NCBI RefSeq assembly: GCF_900103865.1
Contig: NZ_FNII01000015.1
Location: 28,502-92,501, forward strand
Source: Vreelandella arcis
Lineage (GTDB): Bacteria; Pseudomonadota; Gammaproteobacteria; Pseudomonadales; Halomonadaceae
Length of the DNA: 64,000 nt
Reading direction: 5' to 3'
The position numbers and the translations under genes were made by a program. Position 1 is the stretch's first letter, and each line of letters opens with the position of its first letter. Below the pieces are notes generated by a model. That model saw only the letters and a program-made list of their open reading frames with translations. It made no database searches and had not been told where the DNA came from. Positions 16,713-24,786 of this stretch are shown here, piece by piece.

Positions 16713-16734
16713 AGCGCCGGGATGCCCCGGCGCT
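16713..16734 (-). other. Stem-loop between phnD and phnE
   Basis: AGCGCCGGG at 16713-16721 and CCCGGCGCT at 16726-16734 form a perfect 9-bp GC-rich stem with a 4-base loop. No T-tract follows on the minus strand, so it is unlikely to be a full terminator. It lies just after the binding-protein gene, where such structures usually protect the upstream message. Confidence 0.65.
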
Positions 16735-16783
16735 TTGGCTAATAGCGCTGACAGGTGACTGACCATGTCAGCGCGCTCGTCAC

Positions 16784-17773
16784 TTACTCGGCTTCAATCG
16801 CCTCAAGACGCTCGTTCAGTGCTTCAAGCTGGGCATCCAATTCGGCGAGCTGCTCTGTTTTGGCATCAGCATCCATATCGTCGTCGGCTTCGACTTGGGC
16901 GCGCTGCTTGAACAGTTCGAGCTGGCGGATTGGTAACAACTGGTCGTTGTCGGAAGGCTCGAACCCAGACCATTGAAGGGCGGCGAGTTTCTCCTGCTCC
17001 TCTTCGGTGTCGCCGTAGTTCATGAAGAACTCACGCATGGCCGACTTGCGCTCACCCGGCAGATTTTTGCGCCAGACTAGGGGGTCGGACGGAATCAGCG
17101 GCGATTTCCAGATCACTTTGAGTTGCTCGGCCTTTTCGGGTTGCGAAATCTCCAGGCGTGCCATGCTTTCGGTGTTGAAGGTGGCGACATCCACCTGACC
17201 GTTAGCCACCGACAGGGCATTGTTCTCATGGCTGGAGTTCATGGTGCGCTTGAAGGCAGAGCTGGCATCGACGCCATTCTTGGCGAAGATGTAGTAGCCT
17301 GGCACCAGGTAGCCGGAGGTGGAGTTAGGATCACCGTTGCCGAAAGTGAGCTCAGAGGCGTTTTCCAGGATCTCGTCGATACTGTCGTAGGGGCTGTCTT
17401 TGTGTACGATCATCAGGCTCCAGTAGCCTGGCTGGCCGTTGTCAGGAATGGTTTGGGCGAAAATCTCACCGCCGGCGCGATCCACTGCCTCCATGGCCGA
17501 CTTGTTGCCATACCAAGCCAGGTCGATTTTATCGAAGCGCATCGCCTGGATGACGGCGGCATAGTCGGTGGCAAAGAACGGTTTGACCTCGACGCCCATG
17601 GCCTCGGACATGTCGTCGAGGAACGGTTCCCACAGTGGCGCTTGGTTCTGGCTCGACTCGGTGGAAATAACGCCGAAGTTGATGGTGTCGTCGGCCGCCA
17701 GGGCTTGCTGGCTGACCAGGCCGAGGCCGGCAATCAAAGGAAGGGCGAGACGGCTAAATAAACGTATCTTCAT
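16784..17773 (-). CDS. phnD: PhnD, phosphonate-binding periplasmic protein
   Basis: The 329-residue product has a signal peptide of about 26 residues (QQALA/A) and then the PhnD fold: FGVISTESSQNQAPLWEPFLDDM, DYAAVIQAMRFDKIDLAWYG and SGYLVPGYYIFAKNG are conserved. It binds phosphonates in the periplasm and delivers them to PhnE. The last 45 residues (QRAQVEADDDMDADAKTEQLAELDAQ and on) form a predicted charged coiled coil. I set the start at 17773 because the signal peptide begins there; the longer open frame to 18127 runs through phnC. Confidence 0.94.
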   Translation of the reverse strand: MKIRLFSRLALPLIAGLGLVSQQALAADDTINFGVISTESSQNQAPLWEPFLDDMSEAMGVEVKPFFATDYAAVIQAMRFDKIDLAWYGNKSAMEAVDRAGGEIFAQTIPDNGQPGYWSLMIVHKDSPYDSIDEILENASELTFGNGDPNSTSGYLVPGYYIFAKNGVDASSAFKRTMNSSHENNALSVANGQVDVATFNTESMARLEISQPEKAEQLKVIWKSPLIPSDPLVWRKNLPGERKSAMREFFMNYGDTEEEQEKLAALQWSGFEPSDNDQLLPIRQLELFKQRAQVEADDDMDADAKTEQLAELDAQLEALNERLEAIEAE

Positions 17774-17837
17774 GTTGGGACTCCTGAATCGTGGATGGGT
17801 ATGGTCGTATCGAGGGCCTGAGAGGCCGCCGCAGGGT

Positions 17838-18668
17838 TTAACCCGCGGCCGCGTGAAGCGTCGCGGGCTTAACGGGCGTGGTGGTTGGCTGGTAAAGCTC
17901 GTTAAGGCCCGCGTTGTCGTAAAGGGCTTGCAGGCGGGCATCGGTGAGCTCGGCGATCGGGCCGTCGTAGTAAAGGCGCCCCTGCTTGAGCGCGATCGCT
18001 CGTTGGCAATATCCACGGGCGTACTCGACTTGGTGCAGGGTAATGACGATGGTGCGGCCGTCCTCTTCATTGATGCGCTTGAGGATTTCCATGACTTCTT
18101 GCGCGCTGCGTGGGTCGAGCGAGGCAATTGGCTCGTCGGCGAGAATCAACTCGGCTTCTTGCACCAAAGCGCGAGCAATGGCGACTCGCTGCATCTGACC
18201 GCCTGAGAGGGTGTTGGCGCGCTGACCGGCGAGATCCTCAAGGCCTACGCGCTTGAGAGCACGCAGCGCCATGGCGCGTTCCACAGCCGAAAAACGGCCC
18301 AGCAAGGCCCGCCAACGTGGCATGCGTCCTAGGCGACCCACTAGCACGTTGGTCATGACACTGAGGCGTCCGGCTAGATTGAACTGCTGGAAGATGTAAC
18401 CGGTGCGGCAGCGTTCGACACGGCTGGCGCTGACGAGCTTTCCTCCGCGCTGGATGTCACGTCCTAGCACATGGACACAGCAACGGTGGTGACGATTTGC
18501 GCGGGTGAGTCCGACCAGGTGTCGCATCAGGGTAGATTTGCCCGAGCCGGAGGGCCCAATGAGGGCAACTCGCTCACCTTGGCGAATCTCGAAGTCGACA
18601 TCCTGCAAAACCGGGTGACGGTCGAACGTTTTGCTGAGCTGCTGTACCGCGATAGTAGTTAGCGACAT
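17838..18668 (-). CDS. phnC: PhnC, phosphonate ABC transporter ATPase
   Basis: A 276-residue ABC ATPase with Walker [17 protein letters not shown] at about residues 37-52, signature [15 protein letters not shown] and Walker [14 protein letters not shown]. The insertion between them ([34 protein letters not shown] region) is typical of PhnC. It is the first gene of the operon, with AGGAGG seven bases before its ATG, and the candidate PhnF operator lies 54 bases upstream. Confidence 0.94.
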   Translation of the reverse strand: MSLTTIAVQQLSKTFDRHPVLQDVDFEIRQGERVALIGPSGSGKSTLMRHLVGLTRANRHHRCCVHVLGRDIQRGGKLVSASRVERCRTGYIFQQFNLAGRLSVMTNVLVGRLGRMPRWRALLGRFSAVERAMALRALKRVGLEDLAGQRANTLSGGQMQRVAIARALVQEAELILADEPIASLDPRSAQEVMEILKRINEEDGRTIVITLHQVEYARGYCQRAIALKQGRLYYDGPIAELTDARLQALYDNAGLNELYQPTTTPVKPATLHAAAG

Positions 18669-18721
18669 AACGCCTCCTGTGTTCGTTAGGCGCTAGTATG
18701 GGGTCGCTGTATGAAGGGAAG

Positions 18722-18733
18722 TTGTCTAGACAA
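18722..18733 (-). promoter_or_regulatory. Candidate PhnF operator upstream of phnC
   Basis: TTGTCTAGACAA is a perfect 12-base palindrome 54 bases before the phnC ATG. It shares the 14 bases AAGTTGTCTAGACA with the site at the phnF start. HutC-type repressors bind short palindromes of this size (the mycobacterial PhnF site is TGGTATAGACCA). The rest of 18669-18944 holds no gene; I could not see a convincing Pho box. Confidence 0.65.
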
Positions 18734-18944
18734 TTTCGATTAGATGAAAAAATTGAGGGGCTTATATCACGTCAACGCGAGGGGAGGTTTTATGATCGAT
18801 GAAAAACAAAGGGTTACTAAAAGTGATATATGTTTGTTATGTAAGTGAAACCTTGCTGACATCATCAGAGCAGGTCGACGCAGTAGCAGTCGGTAGTGTT
18901 AGGTTTTGTTTGAAGGTGCCGGGACACGGCACCTAATCTTCTCA

Positions 18945-19817
18945 TTACTCACCGTCAGCCAGTTTATCTTGCGTGCGAAGCTCAAAGTCGCTGGCGTCGT
19001 GGCGTTCGTGCAACTGCTCATGGGGTTCACCCCAGGTGCGATTGACCATACGACCACGTTTGACGGCCGGACGCTCATCAATCTCTTCCGTCCAGCGCAG
19101 CACGTTCGTGTAGGTGTGTGCTTCCAGGAACTCGGCCGCTTCGTAGACCCGGTTTTTGACCAGCGCGCCGTACCAGGGGTGAATCGCCATGTCTGCGATA
19201 GTGTATTCATCGCCTGCCATAAAGCGGTTGTCGGCCAGATGCTTGTCGAGCACATCCAACTGGCGTTTTACTTCCATGGTGTAGCGGTCAATCGGGTACT
19301 GGTAGCTCTCTGGCGCATAGGCGTAAAAGTGGCCAAACCCACCGCCCAGCAGAGGCGCGCTGCCCATCTGCCAGAATAGCCATGATAGGCATTCGGTGCG
19401 TGCTGCCGGGTCGCTGGGCAGGAAAGCGTCAAACTTTTCAGCCAGGTAGAGCAGAATCGCGCCGGACTCGAACACCCGCTGGGGAGGCGTGGTGCTGTGA
19501 TCCATCAGGGCGGGAATTTTGGAGTTGGGGTTAACCTCGACAAAACCACTGCTGAACTGGTCGCCCTCGCCAATCTGGATCAGATGCGCATCGTACTCGG
19601 CGGACTGTATGCCTTTTTCCAGTAGCTCTTCGAGCATCACTGTCACTTTTACCCCATTAGGGGTGGCCAGCGAGTAAAGCTGAAGTGGGTGCTTACCAAT
19701 CGGCAAGGTTTTGTCGTGGGTCGCACCCGCCGTGGGGCGATTGATATTGGCAAATTTGCCGCCATTGCCGGGTTCCCATTTCCAAACACGGGGTGGGGTA
19801 TAGGTATCGTCGCTCAT
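18945..19817 (-). CDS. yghU: YghU-type glutathione S-transferase
   Basis: The 290-residue protein matches YghU, the Nu-class GST with disulfide-bond reductase activity: an N-terminal tail YTPPRVWKWEPGNGGKFANINRPTAG, the thioredoxin-like domain LQLYSLATPNGVKVTVMLEEL with the TPNG active-site turn, VNPNSKIPALMDHS, and the C-terminal helical domain. These enzymes bind two glutathione molecules and reduce disulfides and organic peroxides. It is next to an ohr gene on the same strand, which fits a peroxide-stress role. AGGAG precedes the ATG. Confidence 0.9.
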   Translation of the reverse strand: MSDDTYTPPRVWKWEPGNGGKFANINRPTAGATHDKTLPIGKHPLQLYSLATPNGVKVTVMLEELLEKGIQSAEYDAHLIQIGEGDQFSSGFVEVNPNSKIPALMDHSTTPPQRVFESGAILLYLAEKFDAFLPSDPAARTECLSWLFWQMGSAPLLGGGFGHFYAYAPESYQYPIDRYTMEVKRQLDVLDKHLADNRFMAGDEYTIADMAIHPWYGALVKNRVYEAAEFLEAHTYTNVLRWTEEIDERPAVKRGRMVNRTWGEPHEQLHERHDASDFELRTQDKLADGE

Positions 19818-19889
19818 CGTGCTCTCCTATCAATGCAAAGCCACCGCGTCACAGCGAGGCGGTGGCTAATGATTTGCCGATTATCGACC

Positions 19890-20315
19890 TTATACCAGCG
19901 TCAAGGTGACGTCGATATTGCCGCGAGTTGCATTAGAGTACGGGCATACCACGTGGGCTTTATCGACCAGCGATTGCGCGACATCTTTTTCAAGACCCGG
20001 CAAGCTGATTTTCAGCTCGACCTCGATACCAAAGCCGGTGGGAATGGCGCCAATGCCGACGTGGCCGTCAATCTGGGTATCGTCCGGAAGCTTAACCTTT
20101 TCTTGGCCGGCGACATGCTTGAGGGCGCCCAAAAAGCAGGCTGAGTACCCCGCCGCGAAAAGCTGCTCGGGGTTGGTGCCATCACCACCGGGGCCGCCGA
20201 GTTCCTTGGGTGTGCTCAGTTTGACGTCCAACGCGCCGTCTGACGACTTGGCATGACCCTCACGGCCGCCAGTGGCGGTGGCATGGGCACGGTAAGCAAT
20301 TTGCTCAATCGACAT
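19890..20315 (-). CDS. ohr: Organic hydroperoxide resistance protein Ohr
   Basis: A 141-residue Ohr/OsmC-fold peroxidase. The two redox cysteines are seen in [10 protein letters not shown] and VVCPYSNAT, and [20 protein letters not shown] is the Ohr signature region. It reduces fatty-acid and peroxynitrite-derived hydroperoxides using lipoylated proteins as donors. The ATG at 20315 is preferred over an upstream TTG because GGAG is well placed before it. Its likely repressor, OhrR, is the next gene upstream, and a near-perfect palindrome lies between them. Confidence 0.93.
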   Translation of the reverse strand: MSIEQIAYRAHATATGGREGHAKSSDGALDVKLSTPKELGGPGGDGTNPEQLFAAGYSACFLGALKHVAGQEKVKLPDDTQIDGHVGIGAIPTGFGIEVELKISLPGLEKDVAQSLVDKAHVVCPYSNATRGNIDVTLTLV

Positions 20316-20399
20316 CCTCAAAACTCCCTAAATGACTCGATGAATGGGGTTCATCCAACTTGTACATAACGTTGGTGTGGGTAACAAGTTAGTGCACCT

Positions 20400-20419
20400 T
20401 TAGTTTGCGCGCAAGCTAA
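20400..20419. promoter_or_regulatory. Candidate OhrR operator in front of ohr
   Basis: TTAGTTTGCGCGCAAGCTAA is a 20-base inverted repeat with one mismatched pair, between ohrR and ohr. Its place upstream of ohr and right after ohrR makes it the best operator candidate. Its sequence is not a clear match to the known Xanthomonas or Bacillus OhrR sites. Confidence 0.4.
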
Positions 20420-20459
20420 TTGGCGTCGCGTTTACCTTTGTGCCTTGAAAATAAGAGCA

Positions 20460-20909
20460 TTACTGGGAGTGTTGAAGTTTATCGCGTAGTTCGACGAGGT
20501 CGTCTTTGAGCCGGGTTAGCGTTTCAATGGACTGCTCGCTGGCGTTAATCACACAGCTGGGAATGTGGCGCGCCTGTTCACGCATGGCACGGCCCCGGTC
20601 GGTTAGAAAGAGTTCTACTACCCGCTCATCCTGTTGGCTGCGCTGTCTGCGCAATAGCTGGTCAGCTTCCAGTCGTTTAAGGAGCGGGGTGACCGACCCT
20701 GGGTCAGTGAGTAACCGCTTACTCAGTGTGCTGACGGTAATGCCATCTTCCTGCCATAACACCAGCATGGCGAGGTATTGAGGGTAAGTAAGGCCCAACT
20801 CTTTGAGCAGCGGCTTATACACCTTGGTCATCATCAAGGAGGTAGAGTAAAGCGCGAAACAAAGCTGGTTATCGAGCTCCAGTTCGCTACAGGTCGAGGC
20901 GTCGGCCAT
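20460..20909 (-). CDS. ohrR: OhrR, MarR-family peroxide-sensing repressor
   Basis: A 149-residue MarR-family winged-helix protein. The N-terminal segment LDNQLCFALYSTSLMMTKVYKPLL holds the conserved Cys that senses organic peroxides in OhrR, followed by LGLTYPQYLAMLVLWQEDG and the DNA-recognition region VTPLLKRLEADQLLRRQRS. Oxidation of the Cys releases DNA and derepresses ohr. It is on the same strand just upstream of ohr. A C-terminal second Cys (IPSCVINASE) suggests the two-Cys type. Confidence 0.9.
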   Translation of the reverse strand: MADASTCSELELDNQLCFALYSTSLMMTKVYKPLLKELGLTYPQYLAMLVLWQEDGITVSTLSKRLLTDPGSVTPLLKRLEADQLLRRQRSQQDERVVELFLTDRGRAMREQARHIPSCVINASEQSIETLTRLKDDLVELRDKLQHSQ

Positions 20910-21005
20910 GGAGGCTCCGTAACAAAATGCGTGTGCCTAATGTAGCGTGATCTACCAAGGAGTGACTAGCGGTCTATACCTTGGTCGTAATTTGAGTGTT
21001 TAGCT

Positions 21006-21034
21006 TTGACACCGTGTTGCCGGATGTCTAGCCT
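21006..21034 (+). promoter_or_regulatory. Candidate sigma-70 promoter of the TRAP/gluconokinase operon
   Basis: TTGACA at 21006-21011 and TAGCCT at 21029-21034 are 17 bases apart. The -35 is perfect and the -10 is weak, as is common for regulated promoters. The GntR-like operator begins 12 bases downstream of the -10. Confidence 0.45.
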
Positions 21035-21045
21035 TTGCCTACTGA

Positions 21046-21061
21046 ATGTTACCGGTAACAA
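21046..21061 (+). promoter_or_regulatory. GntR-type operator
   Basis: ATGTTACCGGTAACAA contains the perfect 14-base palindrome TGTTACCGGTAACA. It is almost identical to the operator of the E. coli LacI-family gluconate repressor GntR (ATGTTACCNGTAACAT). It lies at the probable transcript start of the TRAP operon, which ends in gluconokinase and a LacI-type GntR gene. Confidence 0.75.
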
Positions 21062-21173
21062 AGCAAGGTTAGCCAATTGGCTGAGTAATGTTCCTTCGGT
21101 GGTGGTGCCTGGTGCTGTTCATCCACCATCAAACACCATTATCAACAACAAATATTCGTTTGGAGATAACGTC

Positions 21174-22247
21174 ATGACCGCAATCTGGCGCAACACGCTT
21201 ACCCTGGTTGGCGCAACCACCTTGACGATGGGCATGGCTCACGCCCAAAGCCCTGAACTTTCTGATCCGCCTGCGATTGATGGCGATGTCGTTGGCGACC
21301 ACGGCACCCACACGCTTCGCATGGGCATCGGCTTGTCAGAGAACTCGCCGCAGTATATTTCCAGCCAATATTTCGGCGAAATTCTTGAAAAACGCACCGA
21401 TGGGCGTATCACCGTCAATGTATTCCCCAACAGCCAGTTGGGCGACGACGTGCAGATGCTTGAAATGCTGCAAACCGGCACGCTGGATATGACCTACCCC
21501 TCCAGTTCGGCAGCGACTGGCTATGTTGAAGAACTGTCTGTGTTTGACCTGCCGTTTTTGCTGCCGAGCCGTGAAGCGGCAGTTGAAGTACTGCAAAGTG
21601 ATGTGGCGCTTGATCTGTTGGAAGGCTTTGAGGGCACCGGACTGAAGCCGCTGGCTTTTTCCGAAAACGGCTATCGCCAGCTTTCCAACAGCGCTCGTCC
21701 GGTCGAGACACCCGAAGACGTCGCCGGTCTTGATGTGCGTGGCTTGAGTGTACGCACCATGGAAAACCCGGTGCACCTGGATATCTGGGAAGCCTTGGGC
21801 GCTAACCCCACGCCAATGGCATTCGGCGAGCTTTTCTCGGCAATGGAACAAGGCGTTGTTGATGGCCAGGAGAACCCTTGGAGCACCATTCTGACGTCGA
21901 ACTTCCACGAAGTGCAGGATTACGGCACCGAAACGCGCCACGTGTACACACCGTTTATCATGATGCTTTCCGAACGTAGCTGGGACAGCATGGCGCCTGA
22001 GTATCAAGAGCTGGTGATGGAAGCCGCGCGTCAGTCGGCCGAGTATGAAATTCAGTTGTCGGCAGAGTACGACGAGTGGTCGCGTAAGCAGCTGGAAGAG
22101 CGGGGTATGCAAATCACCCGTCTGAATGATGAGCAGTTGGCAGCCTTCCAGGAAGCGGTTCAGCCGGTCTATGACGAATGGGCACCGCGTATTGGTGAAG
22201 AGCTAATCGAAGATATTCAAGCTATTGTTAATGACAGCACCGAATAA
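21174..22247 (+). CDS. TRAP transporter substrate-binding protein (DctP family)
   Basis: The 357-residue product has a signal peptide of about 24 residues (GMAHA/Q) and the DctP fold: HTLRMGIGLSENSPQYISSQYFG, VNVFPNSQLGDDVQMLEMLQTG and NPTPMAFGELFSAMEQGVVDGQENP are conserved. The Arg in DVRGLSVRTMENPVH would bind the substrate carboxylate. Given the operator and the gluconokinase in the same operon, the substrate is probably gluconate or a related sugar acid. The start at 21174 has TGGAG upstream and begins the signal peptide. Confidence 0.92.
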   Translation: MTAIWRNTLTLVGATTLTMGMAHAQSPELSDPPAIDGDVVGDHGTHTLRMGIGLSENSPQYISSQYFGEILEKRTDGRITVNVFPNSQLGDDVQMLEMLQTGTLDMTYPSSSAATGYVEELSVFDLPFLLPSREAAVEVLQSDVALDLLEGFEGTGLKPLAFSENGYRQLSNSARPVETPEDVAGLDVRGLSVRTMENPVHLDIWEALGANPTPMAFGELFSAMEQGVVDGQENPWSTILTSNFHEVQDYGTETRHVYTPFIMMLSERSWDSMAPEYQELVMEAARQSAEYEIQLSAEYDEWSRKQLEERGMQITRLNDEQLAAFQEAVQPVYDEWAPRIGEELIEDIQAIVNDSTE

Positions 22248-22266
22248 CCCTCGCCTTCGCAGCGAT

Positions 22267-22290
22267 CGGGCAGGCCTTTGGGCCTGCCCG
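22267..22290 (+). other. Stem-loop between dctP-like and dctQ-like genes
   Basis: CGGGCAGGCC at 22267-22276 and GGCCTGCCCG at 22281-22290 form a perfect 10-bp stem with a TTTG loop. No T-tract follows, so read-through to the permease genes is likely. Such a structure just after the binding-protein gene would stabilise that part of the message and raise its level over the permeases. Confidence 0.75.
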
Positions 22291-22315
22291 AGTTGTCAGT
22301 ATCCCCGGAGTTACC

Positions 22316-22909
22316 ATGACGACTTCCCAGACGACCTCGCACACCGACCCCGTAATAGAAGATCCGTCGGTATATTTGGATGATCCCAACCGTAAGTTGT
22401 TGGAAATCGATACCGATACTCGCCAAGGCCCAGCGCTATTCCGCTGGCTTACCCTAGGCATGGAGTATCTCATCGGCGCTATCTTAGTCGCACTGATTGT
22501 GTCTGTTTCCTTCAATGTGGTGGGGCGTGCACTGTTCAATAATTCACTGCCCTGGGCGGATGAACTAGCGCGTATGCTGTTTGTCTGGCTGGTGTTTATC
22601 GGTGCCGCCGCGGCGTTTTCGCGCTACGAGCACATTGCCGTTGACGCCCTGGTACGGCGTTTGCCACTGCGCGTTGCGCATATGCTTTATTTTCTCCAGC
22701 ACCTGATTATTACCGGCCTGATGGGGGTGATGATCTGGGGCGGTAGCCAAGTGCTGGCGCGTTCAAGCGGGCGTTCGGCAATTTTGGACGTGCCGCTTAG
22801 CTTTATCAGCCTTTCGTTAGTGCTGTGCGTCATTTTTATCGCGGCGGTGGCGGTTTGGCGGATGTGGGTCAGCCTCACCATTATTCGCAACCCTGAGCGG
22901 GAGCACTAA
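22316..22909 (+). CDS. TRAP transporter small permease (DctQ family)
   Basis: A 197-residue membrane protein with four hydrophobic segments beginning about residue 48, and the DctQ-type stretch LPWADELARMLFVWLVFIGAAAAFSRYEHIAVD. The soluble N-terminus of about 40 residues is longer than usual. It forms the QM membrane unit with the next gene and uses the sodium gradient. CCGGAG precedes the ATG, and the DctM gene starts two bases after its stop. Confidence 0.9.
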   Translation: MTTSQTTSHTDPVIEDPSVYLDDPNRKLLEIDTDTRQGPALFRWLTLGMEYLIGAILVALIVSVSFNVVGRALFNNSLPWADELARMLFVWLVFIGAAAAFSRYEHIAVDALVRRLPLRVAHMLYFLQHLIITGLMGVMIWGGSQVLARSSGRSAILDVPLSFISLSLVLCVIFIAAVAVWRMWVSLTIIRNPEREH

Positions 22910-22911
22910 TC

Positions 22912-24192
22912 ATGCTATGGATTTTTCTGGCTATCTTAATGGCCTCCATCGTTATTGGGCTGCCGATTGCTTTCGGGCTAGGCGTGGCGGCGCTAGTGAT
23001 GGCGGTACTCTCAGATATTCCGCTGTCGATCATGATCGAACAGTCTATTCGCGGGGTGAACAGCTTTCCGCTGCTGGCGATCCCGTTCTTTATCTTAGTC
23101 GGCGAAGTAATGAGCAACGGTGGTATCGCACGTCGTTTAATGGAACTGGCGGGCGCCTTGGTCGGCTTTATGCGCGGCGGGTTAGGGCAGGTAGCAATCA
23201 CCGGCTCCATGTTCTTTGGCGGCATTAGTGGTTCGGCGGTTGCCGATACGGCAGCGACAGGGGCCATGATGATCCCCTCCATGAAACAGCAGGGCTACAC
23301 CGCAGCCAATGCCACCGCTATTAATACCGTCTCGTCGGTGATCGGGATCATTATTCCGCCGTCGATTCCGCTGATTCTCTACGGCATCGTCACCGAAACT
23401 TCCATTAGCCGCCTGTTCATTGCCGGCATTGTGCCGGGCCTTTTGATTGGCTTTGCGCTGATGGTGACTACCTATATTCTTGCCAAAAAGCATGGCGGGG
23501 GCGTGCAAAAGTTCCGCTGGGATCGTCTTTGGAAAGCCTTTAAAGCTGCTTGGCTGGCGCTGGTGCTGCCGGTGATTGTGATTGGCGGCATTATCGGCGG
23601 TGTGTTTACCGCCACCGAAGCCGCTGTAGCGGCATTACTCTACTCGCTGGCCATTTCGCTGGTGGTCTACCGCGAATTCAAGCTCAAAGAGCTAGTCGGG
23701 ATGCTGATTCGCACTGCACGTTTGACTGGCATGGTCATGATGCTATTAGCATTTGCGACGGTCATCGCCTGGTTCCTTACCATCAATATGGTACCGCAAA
23801 CCTTGGTAAGCCAAGTACAGGCGATCACTCAAGACCCCTTCCTGCTGTTACTGATTGTGGCCTTTTTGCTGCTGTTGGTGGGCTTTGTGATGGATTTGAC
23901 GCCGGCGATGGTCATCATGGCCCCGATGCTAGCCCCGATTGTAACGTCGGTGGGCGTGGACGAGGTCTACTTCGGCGTGCTGATGGCCTTTATTTTAGGC
24001 GTGGGCCTACTGACACCGCCTGTGGGCACTTGCCTTTACGTCGGTTGTGGGGTCGGCAAGGTATCAATGGAGTCATTGGTGCGCGCGATGTTGCCATATT
24101 ACGCCGCATTGCTGGTGGTGTTGGTGATCTTAATTGCCTTCCCTGGCGTGGTAACCTGGTTACCTGACCTGACCGCCGTTAGCGGCAATTAA
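22912..24192 (+). CDS. TRAP transporter large permease (DctM family)
   Basis: A 426-residue protein with about 12 membrane segments. Conserved DctM blocks are seen: FPLLAIPFFILVGEVMSNGGIARRL, GGISGSAVADTAATGAMMIP and IGIIIPPSIPLILYG. It is the transport channel of the TRAP system. Its stop overlaps the region of the gluconokinase ribosome site, so the transporter and the kinase are tightly coupled. Confidence 0.94.
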   Translation: MLWIFLAILMASIVIGLPIAFGLGVAALVMAVLSDIPLSIMIEQSIRGVNSFPLLAIPFFILVGEVMSNGGIARRLMELAGALVGFMRGGLGQVAITGSMFFGGISGSAVADTAATGAMMIPSMKQQGYTAANATAINTVSSVIGIIIPPSIPLILYGIVTETSISRLFIAGIVPGLLIGFALMVTTYILAKKHGGGVQKFRWDRLWKAFKAAWLALVLPVIVIGGIIGGVFTATEAAVAALLYSLAISLVVYREFKLKELVGMLIRTARLTGMVMMLLAFATVIAWFLTINMVPQTLVSQVQAITQDPFLLLLIVAFLLLLVGFVMDLTPAMVIMAPMLAPIVTSVGVDEVYFGVLMAFILGVGLLTPPVGTCLYVGCGVGKVSMESLVRAMLPYYAALLVVLVILIAFPGVVTWLPDLTAVSGN

Positions 24193-24206
24193 TGAGGAGC
24201 GCTAGT

Positions 24207-24734
24207 GTGAAAAATGCTTCTCAACGCATTTTAGTGATGGGTGTGTCCGGTTCTGGGAAATCCCATATTGGAATGCAACTGGCCACCTCCCTGGGCGCGA
24301 CCTTTATCGACGGCGATGATCACCATTCGCCTGCCAATGTGGCCAAAATGGCCAGTGGTACACCGCTTAACGACGATGATCGGCGTGAGTGGCTGGACAC
24401 ACTCGCAGGCCTATTCGCCGAGTATCGCCGTCTTGACCGCTCGGTGGTGATTGCCTGTTCGGGGCTGAAAAAGCGCTACCGTGAACGGCTACGCTCGGGT
24501 GACCCGGCGCTGCACATCCTCTATCTGGAAGGCAGTCGCGAACTGCTACAGCAGCGTCTGGAAACCCGGCCAGGGCACTTCTTCAAAGGCGATACGATGT
24601 TGGCCAGTCAACTGGCCGACCTGGAGCCACCTAGTGAAGAGGAGGCCTTTAATGCCTCAATTGCGTTATCGCCCCAGGAAATCGTTAATCGGTTTGTTAC
24701 CACGCTGCAGGCACCCAGCCGCTCGCCCAGCTAA
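24207..24734 (+). CDS. gntK: Gluconokinase
   Basis: A P-loop kinase of 175 residues from the GTG at 24207, which has GAGGAG seven bases upstream; an ATG at 24192 overlapping the dctM stop would add five residues. Walker A GVSGSGKSHIG is near the N-terminus. The GntK landmarks FIDGDDHHSPANVAKMASGTPLNDDDRREWL and ACSGLKKRYRERLR follow, with FFKGDTMLASQLADLEPP near the end. It phosphorylates gluconate to 6-phosphogluconate, which feeds the Entner-Doudoroff or pentose phosphate route. Confidence 0.94.
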   Translation: MKNASQRILVMGVSGSGKSHIGMQLATSLGATFIDGDDHHSPANVAKMASGTPLNDDDRREWLDTLAGLFAEYRRLDRSVVIACSGLKKRYRERLRSGDPALHILYLEGSRELLQQRLETRPGHFFKGDTMLASQLADLEPPSEEEAFNASIALSPQEIVNRFVTTLQAPSRSPS

Positions 24735-24740
24735 GCCAAG

Positions 24741-24783
24741 ATAAGCATAGGGGCAACCCCTTTGGGGAAGCCCCAATGCTTAT
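24741..24783 (+). other. Long nested stem-loop between gntK and the LacI-type repressor gene
   Basis: ATAAGCAT, GGGGC and CCCC (24741-24760) pair in order with GGGG, GCCCC and ATGCTTAT (24764-24783). The paired blocks are separated by symmetric A/A and AA/AA mismatches, and the loop is TTT. The 3' arm ends just before the TTG codon at 24787. There is no T-tract, so it may be an mRNA-processing or translation-control element rather than a terminator. Confidence 0.7.
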
Positions 24784-24786
24784 AAG

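Noticed and set aside
18669..18944. A possible Pho box before phnC
   Set aside because: I compared the region with the CTGTCATA-type repeats of the Pho box and found only partial matches; the PhnF-type palindrome is the only convincing element.
21336..22112. A 258-codon open frame on the minus strand
   Set aside because: It is antisense to the dctP-like gene and has no ribosome site or conserved motif.
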